Positions 24,600 to 34,200 of a stretch of 35,878 nucleotides of DNA are shown here, piece by piece. The translations under genes were made by a program, and so were the position numbers. This DNA comes from Cyanophora paradoxa. Taxonomy: Eukaryota > Glaucocystophyceae > Cyanophorales > Cyanophoraceae. The notes below the pieces were generated by a model. That model saw nothing but the letters and a program-made list of their open reading frames with translations. It was not told the origin of the DNA and ran no database searches. Numbering within the stretch: position 1 is the first letter of the stretch; the number at the start of each line of letters is the position of its first letter. The DNA is taken from NCBI GenBank assembly GCA_004431415.1, contig QPMI01000488.1:1-35878 (forward strand), given 5' to 3'.

Positions 24600-27174
24600 A
24601 TATTCGAAATATTGATGATTCTTGCTTTGAAAATGCCATTTTGGCATGGATCCATAGGAAAGATGTAAATTCCCACAAGAGAAGTGAGCTTACACAATAT
24701 CGCAAATGGAAATACTCACCAACCACATACAATCCTTTGGCTCTCAATTTCGACAATATCCCATTCCCTGTTCCTTGTGATGCTGAAATCATTGATAAAT
24801 TCGAATCTCAAAATGCAGGCATCAGCATAAACATATTTGGAATGGATGGAGATGTTATATATCCCCTACATCAATCCAGCAACCCAGGCAGAAAGCAAAA
24901 GATTAATCTAATGCTCATTCATGATGATGAAGGGAATGGTCACTATATTACTATCATGTCCCTTTCAAGACTTCTCAGAGTTGCCCTTGATAAAACCAAG
25001 GATCAAAAGTTACACTACTGTGATACATGCTTATCTCGATTCAGGTCTGAGGCTAAACTCACTGCTCATGTGGACTCAAACAGATGCATTGATTGGAGAC
25101 TCTCAAAGGGAATCACCCCTAAGCCTGACACCACAATAGAGTTTGGACTGAAAAACCTCAGGAAAACTGTCTGGCTTCCTGTTGTGGTTTACTGCAAGAT
25201 TGAACATAGAAGCATCCCCATTGATGCATCGAAATCCAAGAGGGAAGTCTCAGCAGTCAACATTAGAATAGTCACTGGGGCAGATGTTCAGGAGTTTCGA
25301 TTTGAGGGTCAGGATCCAATGGGAGGTCTGTTTGAATGCTTGGAGTCCAAAGCAAGAGAGCTAATCGATTTCCTGTTCACCAATATTCCCATGAATGAAC
25401 TCACAGATGAGCAAAAGGCTATTTACAGAGCTACCAAACACTGTTACCTTTGCAGTGAGAGGTTCACCAAGGAAAACTTCAAATGCAGGGATCATGATCA
25501 CCACACAGGTAATTACATTGCACCTGCATGCAGAAACTGCAATCTCCATAGGAGAATCTCAAAGCAAACAAAAGTAGCAGTGGTTGTTGACCAAATGGAT
25601 GACTGTGGGACATTCATTTTCAGAAAAATAGCAGGCATGGGTGATAAAAAGCGAATCGAAATCCTTTCGAAAAACTTTGATCAATACCTTTCATTGCAAT
25701 GGGGTCTTTACAAGTTCATTGATGCAAGTAATTTTATGGACTTTGGGGCTGCTGATGTAGATGAGTTAATGAGCAAATTCCAGGCTTTCAGAAGGCTTTC
25801 ACACTCAGTATATGGATTGGACCCAGTTCATTATGTATCTGCACCTGGGTTATCTTGGGATGCTATGCTTAGGACCACCAAGGCAAAAATAGAGCTTATA
25901 AGTGATGTAGAGCAATACGAATTTGTTGAGAGGGGAATCAGGGGTGGCTTTGCAACAATGCCTTGTAGGTATGCTGAGGCTGATGGTGAGAACTCCCATA
26001 TAATGCTGTTTGATGCTAACAACTTGTATGGCTACTGTTTGAGTCAGCCAATCCCAGTTGGTGATTTTAGATGGGAGACCGAATTCAACCCACAAGATAA
26101 CAGATCCAGTTTCCTGGAAGTTGATCTGGATTACCCAATTAGGCTATATCTAGACCACAGTGATTTCCCCTAATTATTAACAAGAAAATAGTAGAATATG
26201 CAGAATTATCACAATATCAAAAGAGCCTATTAGATCTCTCAGGAGAAGAGCTTGATAAGACCCCTAAGCTAACTGCAACCTTTGGTTCTGTGACCAACTA
26301 TGTGATTTCTGAGCCTCTTCTACAGTATCTGTTGGACAAAGGGTGAAACTAAAGAAGGTTCACAGGGTCCTATCATTTACTGTGGCTCCTGTAATGAAAC
26401 CCTACATTGAGCTGAATACTGAGATGAGAAGGAAAGCAGTGAATAAATTCGAGGCTGATTTCTATAAACTCATGAATAACTCAATCTATGGGAAATGCAT
26501 TGAATCTTGCAGAGGTAGATCTGTGGTTAAGATTGCAAACAGTGAGAAACTGTTTATGAAATATGCAGCCTCCCCATTGGTGAAATCAACAAGTCCCATA
26601 AACGAAAAAGCAGTTGCCTTTGAGTTTTACACAAAGCATGTGAAGCTAGATAAGCCAGTTGCTATTGGGGCTTATGTTCTGGATGCAGCCAAACTGCATA
26701 ACTACAAGTTCTTCTATGATACTGTAAGGTCCCAATGGACAAAAGCAAAGTTACTATTCCATGATACTGACTCCTTCTGTCTATATATTGAATCTAAGAC
26801 CCTCCAAGAGGACCTGGGGAATATCTCTTATGCATTGGACCTAGGGGGTCTAACAGAATGACCCAGGTAAATACAAAAATGAGATGCCTGGCTCTGCTAT
26901 ATTGGAGTATGTGGGTCTGAGAGCTAAAGTTTACAGTTTCAGAACTGCTGAGATTGAGAGGAGTAAGCTCTCTGGGACTTCAACTGAGGAACTCCAATTT
27001 AATGATTTTAAACAGTGTTTATTTGCAGGTATCAGCAAGACTGTGACTGCAAAGCAGAAAAGAAGGGCAGATCACACAATAATAGACACTGTGAGTAGAA
27101 GGGTTGCCCTAAACTGCTTTGATGCAAAGAGATACATCTTACCAGATGGTATTAATTCTGTTCCTTTTAATTAA
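24596..27174 (+). CDS. Protein-primed family B DNA polymerase (pPolB), frame-broken
   Basis: The open frame starts at GTG 24596 (NIRNIDDSCFENAILAWIHR), so the true start may lie in the upstream gene or be lost. Order: the N-terminal region seen in Polinton polymerases (DDSCF; LNFDNIPFPVP; NGHYITIMSLSRLL; YCDTCLSRF), an endonuclease VII-like zinc site (CYLCSERF...CRDHDHHTG...CRNCN, about 25441-25550), an exonuclease-like region with weak motifs (FIDASNFMDFG), polymerase motif A LFDANNLYG (about 26010-26035), motif B FYKLMNNSIYGK (about 26460-26495) and motif C FHDTDSF (about 26758-26778). At least three one-base changes occur (near 26168, 26340 and 26860). All three polymerase motifs are intact. 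It replicates linear genomes from the TIRs. Confidence 0.9.
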
Positions 27175-27177
27175 GAG

Positions 27178-28559
27178 ATGCCAGCAACTGGAAGAATAGT
27201 TAGGAGAACCACTGAGCAACTACAAGGTAACCTACTGCCTATCACAGTTCCCAAGGAGGAAAAGGGAGAATCTCGAATTGTAAAAAAGTCAGAGATGAAA
27301 GAGCTTGTCCCAGTAGAGATCCCAGTTGCTATTGCAGTGAAAGAAACCAGCAAGATTGCCAAGAGATTCTATGATGTGAGAACTGGTTACAAAGGGCTTC
27401 AAGCTATGAGGGCTGAGTTACTGATGAATCCTATAAGCAGTTGCAAGAGTTCTATAAAAAACAAGAAGTTGTTCAGATCAATGCACCTGCTATATCTAGG
27501 AAGAGAGATCCCATGGTCCCAATTAGGCAACCCTTGATACCTATGTGATTGATTGCTCTTTTTCCCAGCTTATAAGAAACAAAACAATGGCTATGATACC
27601 TTTATGACTGCAATGGAATCTACACTGAGAACTGGGTATATCATACCTATAAGGGATAAATCAGCTCTCACTACATTAGCTGCATTTAAACAGCTTGAAA
27701 TGAGAGTGGCAAGACCCATAGTAAAAGTTCAATCAGATGCTGGGAGTGAATTCCAAAATCGAATATTCCAGGAGTATCTATCTAGTAAATTCATAGAACA
27801 CCAAGTGAGTGGAACTGCAGACCATAGAAGCCAAGGTCGAATTGAAGCCTTTAACAAGCAGATTAAGAGACTGATCACAAACTACTGCATAGCCAATAAT
27901 ACAGCTAGATTCTTTGATGTGTTAGGTGATATTGAGTATAATTACAATAATACAGTTCACTCAGCTACTAAGATGAAGCCAGGCGAAACTACAGAGGAGC
28001 ATTATAGGTATATAGTGGATTAGAAGATGAAAGATTCAAGAAATCAATAGCTTACCTTGATACCATGCAGCCTGGCATGTTTGTTAGAGTGAAAGTTGAG
28101 AAAAATCCCTTTGCTAAACAGGGTAACAATTGGTCTAGGATGGTTTACACTGTTGATAGTAGGGAAGGCTTTAAGTTTAAGCTAAGGAGTCCCACTGGTG
28201 AGATCATAGATAACAGGTTTGCTTTCCATGAGCTGTTGCCTGTGAATGCAGTTGAATATCTAGAAACCCCTACAGTGGATGCCTTGGAGCAAGCTAAAGA
28301 GGAAGCTAGGGTTGATGCTGCTATAAGGAGAGAAGGCATAGAAGCTGCTAATGAAGTCCCAGATAAGCCTTTGATAGAGGCTAGAAAGGAGAAGGCTGGG
28401 AAAGTTAACAGGGAACTCAAAAAGCTCACTATAGCAGGGACACAGAAACTTTCTGAGGTTAATAGCCAGAGATGGTATAATGACTTTCAGACTACTAAGG
28501 AGTCATATACAGCCCCTAAACCTCAGAGAACACTAAGAGAAAGGACCAAAACTAGCTAG
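27178..28559 (+). CDS. Retroviral-type (rve) integrase of Polinton type, frame-broken
   Basis: ATG at 27178, 3 bp after the pPolB stop. Segments 27178-27537, 27553-28023 and 28065-28559 are joined by one-base changes, about 460 aa in all. N-terminus: basic (MPATGRIVRRTTEQLQGN). Catalytic core: first Asp in TYVIDCS (about 27541), second in VQSDAGSEF (about 27730), Glu in SQGRIEAFNKQIKRL (about 27840), i.e. the D,D-35-E triad. C-terminus: PGMFVRVKVEKNPFAKQGNN with SRMVYTVDSREGFKFKL, an SH3/chromo-like tail that binds DNA or chromatin, followed by a Lys/Glu-rich extension. It cuts and joins element ends to host DNA, giving the 6-bp duplication. Confidence 0.9.
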
Positions 28560-29447
28560 TTTGCTAGGCAAAAACTCGTTTTTTCCAAATATATGTATGA
28601 CTGATATACATATATGCACATGATATACACATAGTCTTGTAGATCTTATCAAGCGCTTCACAGCGATATGCAGAACGTTGCGTTTTGATGATCTGGTGAT
28701 GAGATATAACAGTTTGAAGATGCAAAAGTCACTTGCCATAGTAGACTTGGTGAAACACTAGCCCAGGAGTCGACTTGGAAAGCCGTTTTTGGCTCAGAGA
28801 ATACAGCGCTTGATTTCTGACTCAAAACTACGCGGTTCAAATCCGCTCGGGAACCTTTACTTCGTTCGCCGTGAAACTTGAAAAGTAAAAAAAAAACGCG
28901 GTTTTTTCTAGATTAATGCTGTACCCGTCTAGAAATCAATATTCACGTTTGCTACGATATCTCAACACCAACTTATCAAATCGATGCGCTTAAAACGTCA
29001 TAAAATCGAGCATTTCAAGGCGGTCACAGCGCTTATGAGCCATATCGGAATTTCACTAACTGTAACTCCAAATCGCGATGAAACCGATTTTGAATTTCGA
29101 TTTTAAATTCGATTAAAATCCATTAAACGTGAGTTTTTAATATAGATCACTAGGAAGTTATCAAATCGATGCACTGACGGTCGAATATAATCCCATATAT
29201 CATACATAACAATAACTTGCAATCACATATACGAATCTCAATGTGTATAGATCGCTATTACGATTAAAGCGAGTTTTGAAATTCAAAATTAATTCGATTA
29301 AATTCGATTATAACTCAAAAATCGCGATTTATAACCATATACTTATCGTTTCGATCAACTTATGATATCGAATATTCAACTATATTATATTGCTTCGATA
29401 ACTGTGATCCCATCTATGATCCCATCAATCTAACACTGCATTTAGTA
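28560..29447. other. AT-rich noncoding region between integrase and right TIR
   Basis: No supported protein gene. It contains a tRNA-like segment (28783-28855), a poly-A run (AAAAAAAAAA near 28888), and many short CGATTAAA/AATTCGATT motifs at 29085-29330. It may hold the integrase terminator or regulatory sites, but nothing specific is visible. Confidence 0.4.
28783..28855 (+). other. tRNA-like relic or Pol III A/B-box pair
   Basis: TGGCTCAGAGA at 28790 resembles a Pol III A box and GGTTCAAATCC at 28834 matches the B box / T loop; their 44-nt spacing is that of a tRNA gene. The T stem (GCGG/CCGC) pairs and the D stem pairs 3 of 4, but the anticodon stem gives only four pairs with an 8-nt loop and the acceptor arms do not pair. 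A degenerate tRNA or tRNA-derived promoter is possible; not a functional tRNA as read. Confidence 0.25.
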
Positions 29448-29705
29448 AGCATCTCCCCTTGATTCCCCCTATTATATTATATTTATATTTAAGTGGACTC
29501 AAGGTTGACTCATATTAATCGTAAAAGTAGTAAAAGTATATGGATTTTGTTACGAATTCAATGCAAGGGTTGACTAAGTGGGTTGAGTTGACTCAAATTT
29601 CACAGGAAATAACAATGAATCAGAGTATAAATGCATTTTTGAATCAACTACACCAACTAACACTGAGAAAGTAGAAGATATCATATAGTATTACCATATA
29701 TGGTT

Positions 29706-29765
29706 TGTCAGGCACTATAATATAGTTGTCAGGCACTTATATAGTATGTCAGGCATTGTCAGGCA
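29706..29765. repeat. Phased iterons (TGTCAGGCA), right TIR
   Basis: Mirror of the left iterons: copies at 29706, 29727, 29747 and 29757, spacings 21, 20 and 10 nt. The spacing is preserved although nearby homopolymers differ between TIRs. Confidence 0.65.
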
Positions 29766-29982
29766 CCTTTTAGAAAACTTTTCTATAATTCAAATTTCAT
29801 TGTTGATCCAAACAATGACTTTGCCAAAATAAAATACTTTGTCAAAATCGATGATTTAATGCCTGACAAATAAATGCTGCCTGAAAGATTTTAAATCACA
29901 TTCCTAAGATCACATTTGAATCAACTACACCAACTAACACTGAGATTTTAACAATATATGAGGTCCTTACTGAATATGGTAT

Positions 29983-30075
29983 GTGTGACAGGTGTGACAG
30001 GTCTATCCCGTGGATTTTAAAAATCAATTTCTCACTAGGACTTTCCTTGGGATGGACCTGTCACACCTGTCACAC
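29983..30075. terminator. Long hairpin with TGTGACAGG repeats, right TIR copy
   Basis: Arms GTGTGACAGGTGTGACAGGT and ACCTGTCACACCTGTCACAC with CTATCCC/GGGATGG extensions. It lies downstream of the plus-strand integrase, at the end of that transcription unit. Same structure as the left and central copies. Confidence 0.6.
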
Positions 30076-30326
30076 CCAATTATTTCAAAAATCCTAAGGG
30101 TCCCCCCTTAGAATCATTAAAACATGATAAAAACATATAAGTTTCATGTATAATTACGATTGGATTCAATAAGAGATCGATTGTTAATATAAACAAATGA
30201 ATCATTTATGGATCTTAATCGAGTTTAGCGATATGTTTCCGATTAAATGAATTAAATTTAATTAAATTTAATCGAGAAAGTACATGAATATAATATCGAT
30301 TAAATCAATTAACTTTTAGACCAATC

Positions 30327-30609
30327 ACACATAGTAAAATGCGGAGTTTTAACCAGAGGCAAGATCTAATTGAGATTCAGTTATATTATTCGGAAACATA
30401 TACAGATTATCGATTCACTCAGTAAGACTAATCGGAAAATAAGAGAAATTTACGATAAAATATCGAAAAGAATACAAAATAATCGAAATAAATGAATATT
30501 CGATAAGATATACACAGATTAACGATTGATTGAAATAGAATATACGAGATATATCAACAAAATCAATTAAGATAAGCCGAGGGTTAAAACTCCGCATTTT
30601 ACTATGTGT
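30327..30609. repeat. Nested inverted repeat at the right terminus
   Basis: 28-bp arms at 30327-30354 and 30582-30609, identical to those at the left end and enclosing about 227 bp of AT-rich noncoding DNA. Confidence 0.85.
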
Positions 30610-30615
30610 GCTACC
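30610..30615. repeat. Target-site duplication, right copy (GCTACC)
   Basis: Same hexamer as 2284-2289; the host reading resumes directly after it. Confidence 0.9.
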
Positions 30616-30644
30616 GCAGCGGCCTAACGGTCAACTCGCCGCAG
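30616..30644 (+). CDS. Host HECT ligase, remainder of the interrupted exon
   Basis: Continues the exon broken at 2289: with one target copy it reads RYRSGLTVNSPQ, matching HECT (TxYxxGYxxxSpxI). It ends at CAG before a GT donor. As inserted, it is cut off from its 5' half by 28 kb. Confidence 0.8.
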
Positions 30645-30733
30645 GTTTTCGCGGCCAAATTCGTTTGCCACTTTCATCCTTTTTCGCCGGCCGACGAGGC
30701 GCCCTCGCCATGGCCCTGCGCGCCGGCTCGCAG
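30645..30733 (+). other. Host intron, GT-AG type, 89 bp
   Basis: Starts GTTTTCGCGG and ends GGCTCGCAG. Splicing joins NSPQ to VAWFWKYV, the HECT junction SPxIxWFWxxV, in phase 0. Confidence 0.75.
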
Positions 30734-31059
30734 GTGGCATGGTTCTGGAAGTACGTGGCTGCGCTGCCGGCAGCAGGGCGTGCGCGGCTGCTCGCGTTCG
30801 CGACGGCGTGCCCGCGGGTGCCGCCGGCGGCTTCGCGCACCTCGTCTCGTCAAATGGAAGTCGGCAGCTCTTCCAGCTTGGGCTGCAGCTGCAGCCGATC
30901 GGCGAGCCAGCAGGGGCCGCCGCACCTGCCGGCCGCCGGCTGCCGAGTTCGCAAACTTGCTTCAACCAGCTCATGCTGCCGCGCTGCGGGACCTACGATG
31001 AGCTGCGGGAAGCGCTTGACACAGCCATCGCGGCTGATCACGCCTTCGGCTTCGCCTGA
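30734..31059 (+). CDS. Host HECT ligase C-lobe with catalytic Cys (one-base frame change near 30830)
   Basis: VAWFWKYVAALPAAGRARLL then FATACPRVPP; the match moves by one base (GCCGGCGGC, consistent with a lost G) to GFAHLVSSNGSRQLFQL, then RRLPSSQTCFNQLMLPRCGT and DELREALDTAIAADHAFGFA with stop at 31057-31059. LPxxxTCFNxLxLP is the HECT active site; the Cys forms the ubiquitin thioester. The final Gly-Phe-Ala ending is typical of HECT C-termini. The frame change is either a mutation of this allele or a base-calling error. Confidence 0.85.
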
Positions 31060-34000
31060 AAGAAATCGATTTCGATTTTATTCAAGGCTATGCATTCGTC
31101 GAGGCGACAGGTAGGAATATCAAAAGGGATGTACATGTACAGGTAGAAGACTCGAGGATCGAGTCGAGGATCGATATCGCGAGCAGGGAGGGTGCACGTG
31201 GGGAGGGCCCGATCTAGAGGGACATGGGTGGATCCGGACCCTCTCGCTCAAAGGGGACCTCGATCCCGCACCTCGATCTCGGATCCGGAGCCCCGGCTGT
31301 TTCATGGTCCGAGCAGAGAAGAATCGCGGATTTCACAAGCAGGGGGGCAAGCCCCCCGCACCCCCCCATTTAATAATTCCAGCTGCAGTCTGAGTCTCTG
31401 TCTGTGCGTGAAATTAAACATGCATGAATTTGAAACGCGATACATACCCGTACTCGCAGTATCTCAGAAAAAATGCCAGATCTAGACTTCGAATTCAGGG
31501 CACTGCGCATGCGGTCTTTCTTTGTCTTCAAATTTAAATAGCCTCGCTACTTCGATTTCATCAGTAATAGGCGGGCGCCTCGAGCCTTAAGCTTCGAAAT
31601 ATTCGCTGCTTCCGCTAGCTATAGCCGAGCGCTGCGTTGGCTTCGCCTGCTGATGTGCTCCTTCAAGACAAGCGCCTATGCTAGCGCTAGCCACGTACGT
31701 GTGTACAGACGCTATCTATGCAGCAGGAGCAGTGCGTACACGGTTGCTGAGCCTCTCGGAGCGCAACGTTCATGACAGCTGCAGCTGCGCTTCTGCAGCC
31801 TGCCAGGCTGCGCATGTCGTATACGTAGTGCGGGCTGTAGCTGCGTTAACTTAAGCTTTTAAGCCTGCTTATAAAGCCTACATCAGCAGTATACGTACTA
31901 GTCCAGCGCTAGCTGCATGCAGACTGCAGTCACGGTGTGTTTCCGTTACTTTCCGTTACTAGTATCCGCCATTTTCCGTTACTTTCAAAAAAGTTCCGTT
32001 ATCCGCGGATAAGCCATGGCCACCACGTAGTTTCCGTTTGCAAACGATGTCAAACTTGAAAAATCTAGCGTTTTGGGGAACGACGTCATTTTGGGTAACT
32101 ACGTTCGTCGATCGATATCCACGTACGCCGCGCCCGCGGACGAGTCGACGTCGACGTCGACATTAACTTAGTAAATCTAGCGTTTTGTGGAGATTTGAAT
32201 TCGCGAGTCGCGAGCTCGAGTCGCGACGTCGACTCGCCGTGGTCTGTGGTCCGCGGCCGATTCGAACTTAGTATGCCACCTAGGCCTGCAGGCTGCAGCT
32301 GGCATGCAGCTGCAGCAGCTAGTGGCTGCGGCAGCTGTCGGGGTGAGTCGGGTCTACGCCGATATCGATGTCGACACTCGACGTGTTCGCACATGAGGGT
32401 TCATATTGGGTGCGACAAAACGGGGAACTGAATCGAGACTGCAAGCTCAGCGGCCGTGTTAACCCGATTTTTTTCGAAAGTGTCCGCTTGCGTCTTAAGT
32501 AATAAGTTATAACTTAGTATTTCTGATTCATTTCAGAGAAGATCGCGGATTTCAGTAAACGGGTCGACGTCGAATTTCTGATTTTTACAGCTAGATCGAT
32601 CGCGATCGAGGGCGAGCCGGTCACTCGCGATCGAGCTCGAGCTCCGTTGCTTTCAAAAGTTTAGCGGGTGACTCCGCTGTTGCTAGTCCGGGAAGAGCAT
32701 TTTTTAAAATTAATATTCCCCCTCACTTTTCGTACGCTCATGCACGATCACTCCCTCCCTGCCGAAGTTTCGTCTACCCTCCTCTCACTTGTTCGTAACC
32801 CGGCCGCACGATGCAGGCGCGCCCCGCGCTCTCCCGCGCTCTTCAGCCACGCTGAATCGACTCCGCAGAACCAGTACACCCGCACCTCGACGACGGAGAG
32901 CTACGCTCGGCGGCCCGCCGATGTCGGTGCGCGCGCGCTTTCCGGGACGCGCTTAAGCTTCCCTCGTCGCGCGCTCAGATCGCGCTCAGCAGGCGGATAC
33001 GTCCGCGAGGCTCCGATCTACCAGCGGGCGCCCCACCACAGCAAGCTCGGATCTCTGTGCGCGAAAATTTCCTCGCCATCGATACGACATCGGCGCGCGC
33101 CGGCGCGCTATTTCCTCGCTACGAAAAGCGCTGCCTCAAAGCCTCAGCGTATAATATAATAAATGCGTTCGATTCACGTCTCTGCGCGCTCGCAATCGAT
33201 TTTCGCGGCGCCTGCGCAGGCGCGGAACGCTTGGAGCCGCGGTGGCACTGTCACGGGAGCCGTCGCGGGCCTCGCGGAGTGCGCATGCGCGCGCGCGCCG
33301 GAAAATTTCAAGAGGACGGAGAAGGCATGGCCAGGGTCGATTTCGCGGGCCTGCTCATGTTCAGCGCGTTTTCGCAGGGCAAAGGCCGGCTCAGACATGT
33401 ACAAAGAGCACGAGCGGACCGCGCGGGACAGGTCTACGGCTCCGGATACCAGACCGGCGCCCCGCGCTCTGAATACTACGCCCCGGCGTCTCCGGCCCGT
33501 ACCAACAACAGGGATCCTACCCGCGGGGCCCCAGCAGTCTACCTCCGCAGCAGCGGCAGCAGCAGCAGGGAGGTGCCTCCAGCCATCGCCCCGCGCGGCA
33601 AGATCAGATGCAGATCGAGAGCAGCCGCCCCCTGATCATGACCGCCCCGCAGGCTACTACGCGAGCTCGCAGTCCACCTCGAGCAGCCCGCTACGGCTAC
33701 GGTCCGCGCACGCTGCCCGGACCAGAGCTTGCGAATCTTAATATATATAATCGGCGCTTTTCCGGCCCCTGGCCTCCGCGTCTGCTAATCACGAGAGCGC
33801 GCGCAGGCGCAGGCTCGGGACGCCAGGCTACTAGAGAGCGGGGCCCGCCCGGGCGGAGCTCGAGCTCGAGAGGGAGCATGCGCAGTCTTTCGATCTCGGA
33901 GCTCAGTCTAGATATCGATCCGCGATGCCGCCCCGCCAGGCAGCTGCAGCGAATCACGCCGCGGCAGGGCCACGCGTAGCTCTAATCACGAGTAATAAAG

Positions 34001-34200
34001 TTGCGCGTGCATTCTTCGAATTCTTGAATTTTCAGCAAATTGAACAGCTGCCTATCTTCAGCTTGCCCAATGCACTGCGGCACGCCTAATTGCAAGCAGT
34101 ATTAGCAAAAGCAATTTGATTCGACCTACTGGATCATGAAAGAAAAGCGATCCTCTTGAATCAAATTTATCACAGATTGAAAAAAGTCTATTAGGTATAC
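31060..34200. other. Host intergenic DNA, palindrome-rich and without a confident gene
   Basis: Downstream of the HECT stop. Between about 31,550 and 32,660 the DNA is dense in six-base palindromes (GCTAGC, TACGTA, CTGCAG, GTCGAC, TCGCGA, GAGCTC), including tandem GTCGAC near 32140-32160 and two copies of AAATCTAGCGTTTTG (near 32060 and 32173). From 32,700 to 34,000 open frames in several directions exist but none has convincing protein character. A Gln/Ser/Ala-rich frame at about 33400-33740 is the least unlikely. Confidence 0.35.
31940..32040. repeat. Short tandem repeat TTTCCGTTACT in host flank
   Basis: TTTCCGTTACT occurs at 31940, 31950 and 31974, with variants GTTCCGTTATCC and TTTCCGTTTGC downstream. 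Function unknown. Confidence 0.5.

Larger units (their letters stand above)
2290..30609. mobile_element. Integrated Polinton-like virus / Maverick-type element, about 28.3 kb
   Basis: A sharp AT-rich block inside GC-rich host DNA, flanked by a 6-bp duplication and ~1.16-kb terminal inverted repeats. It carries an rve-type integrase, pPolB, primase-SF3 helicase, A32-like packaging ATPase, double-jelly-roll-type major capsid protein and minor capsid-like proteins, plus fibre and lipase genes. Integrase plus pPolB plus a 6-bp duplication points to the Polinton/Maverick lineage; the primase-SF3 helicase and larger size recall Polinton-like viruses and virophages. No adenain-like protease was recognised. 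The near-identical TIRs and intact duplication suggest recent insertion. Confidence 0.95.
29448..30609 (-). repeat. Right terminal inverted repeat, about 1.16 kb
   Basis: Reverse complement of 2290-3450 with a few substitutions and 1-3-nt indels (for example four against five A in the run beside the iterons). It carries the mirrored iterons, hairpin and nested 28-bp repeat. It ends CTATGTGT followed by the host duplication GCTACC. No gene supported. Confidence 0.93.

Noticed and set aside
28783-28855. Functional tRNA gene
   Set aside because: The acceptor arms do not pair and the anticodon stem is short with an 8-nt loop; kept only as a relic.
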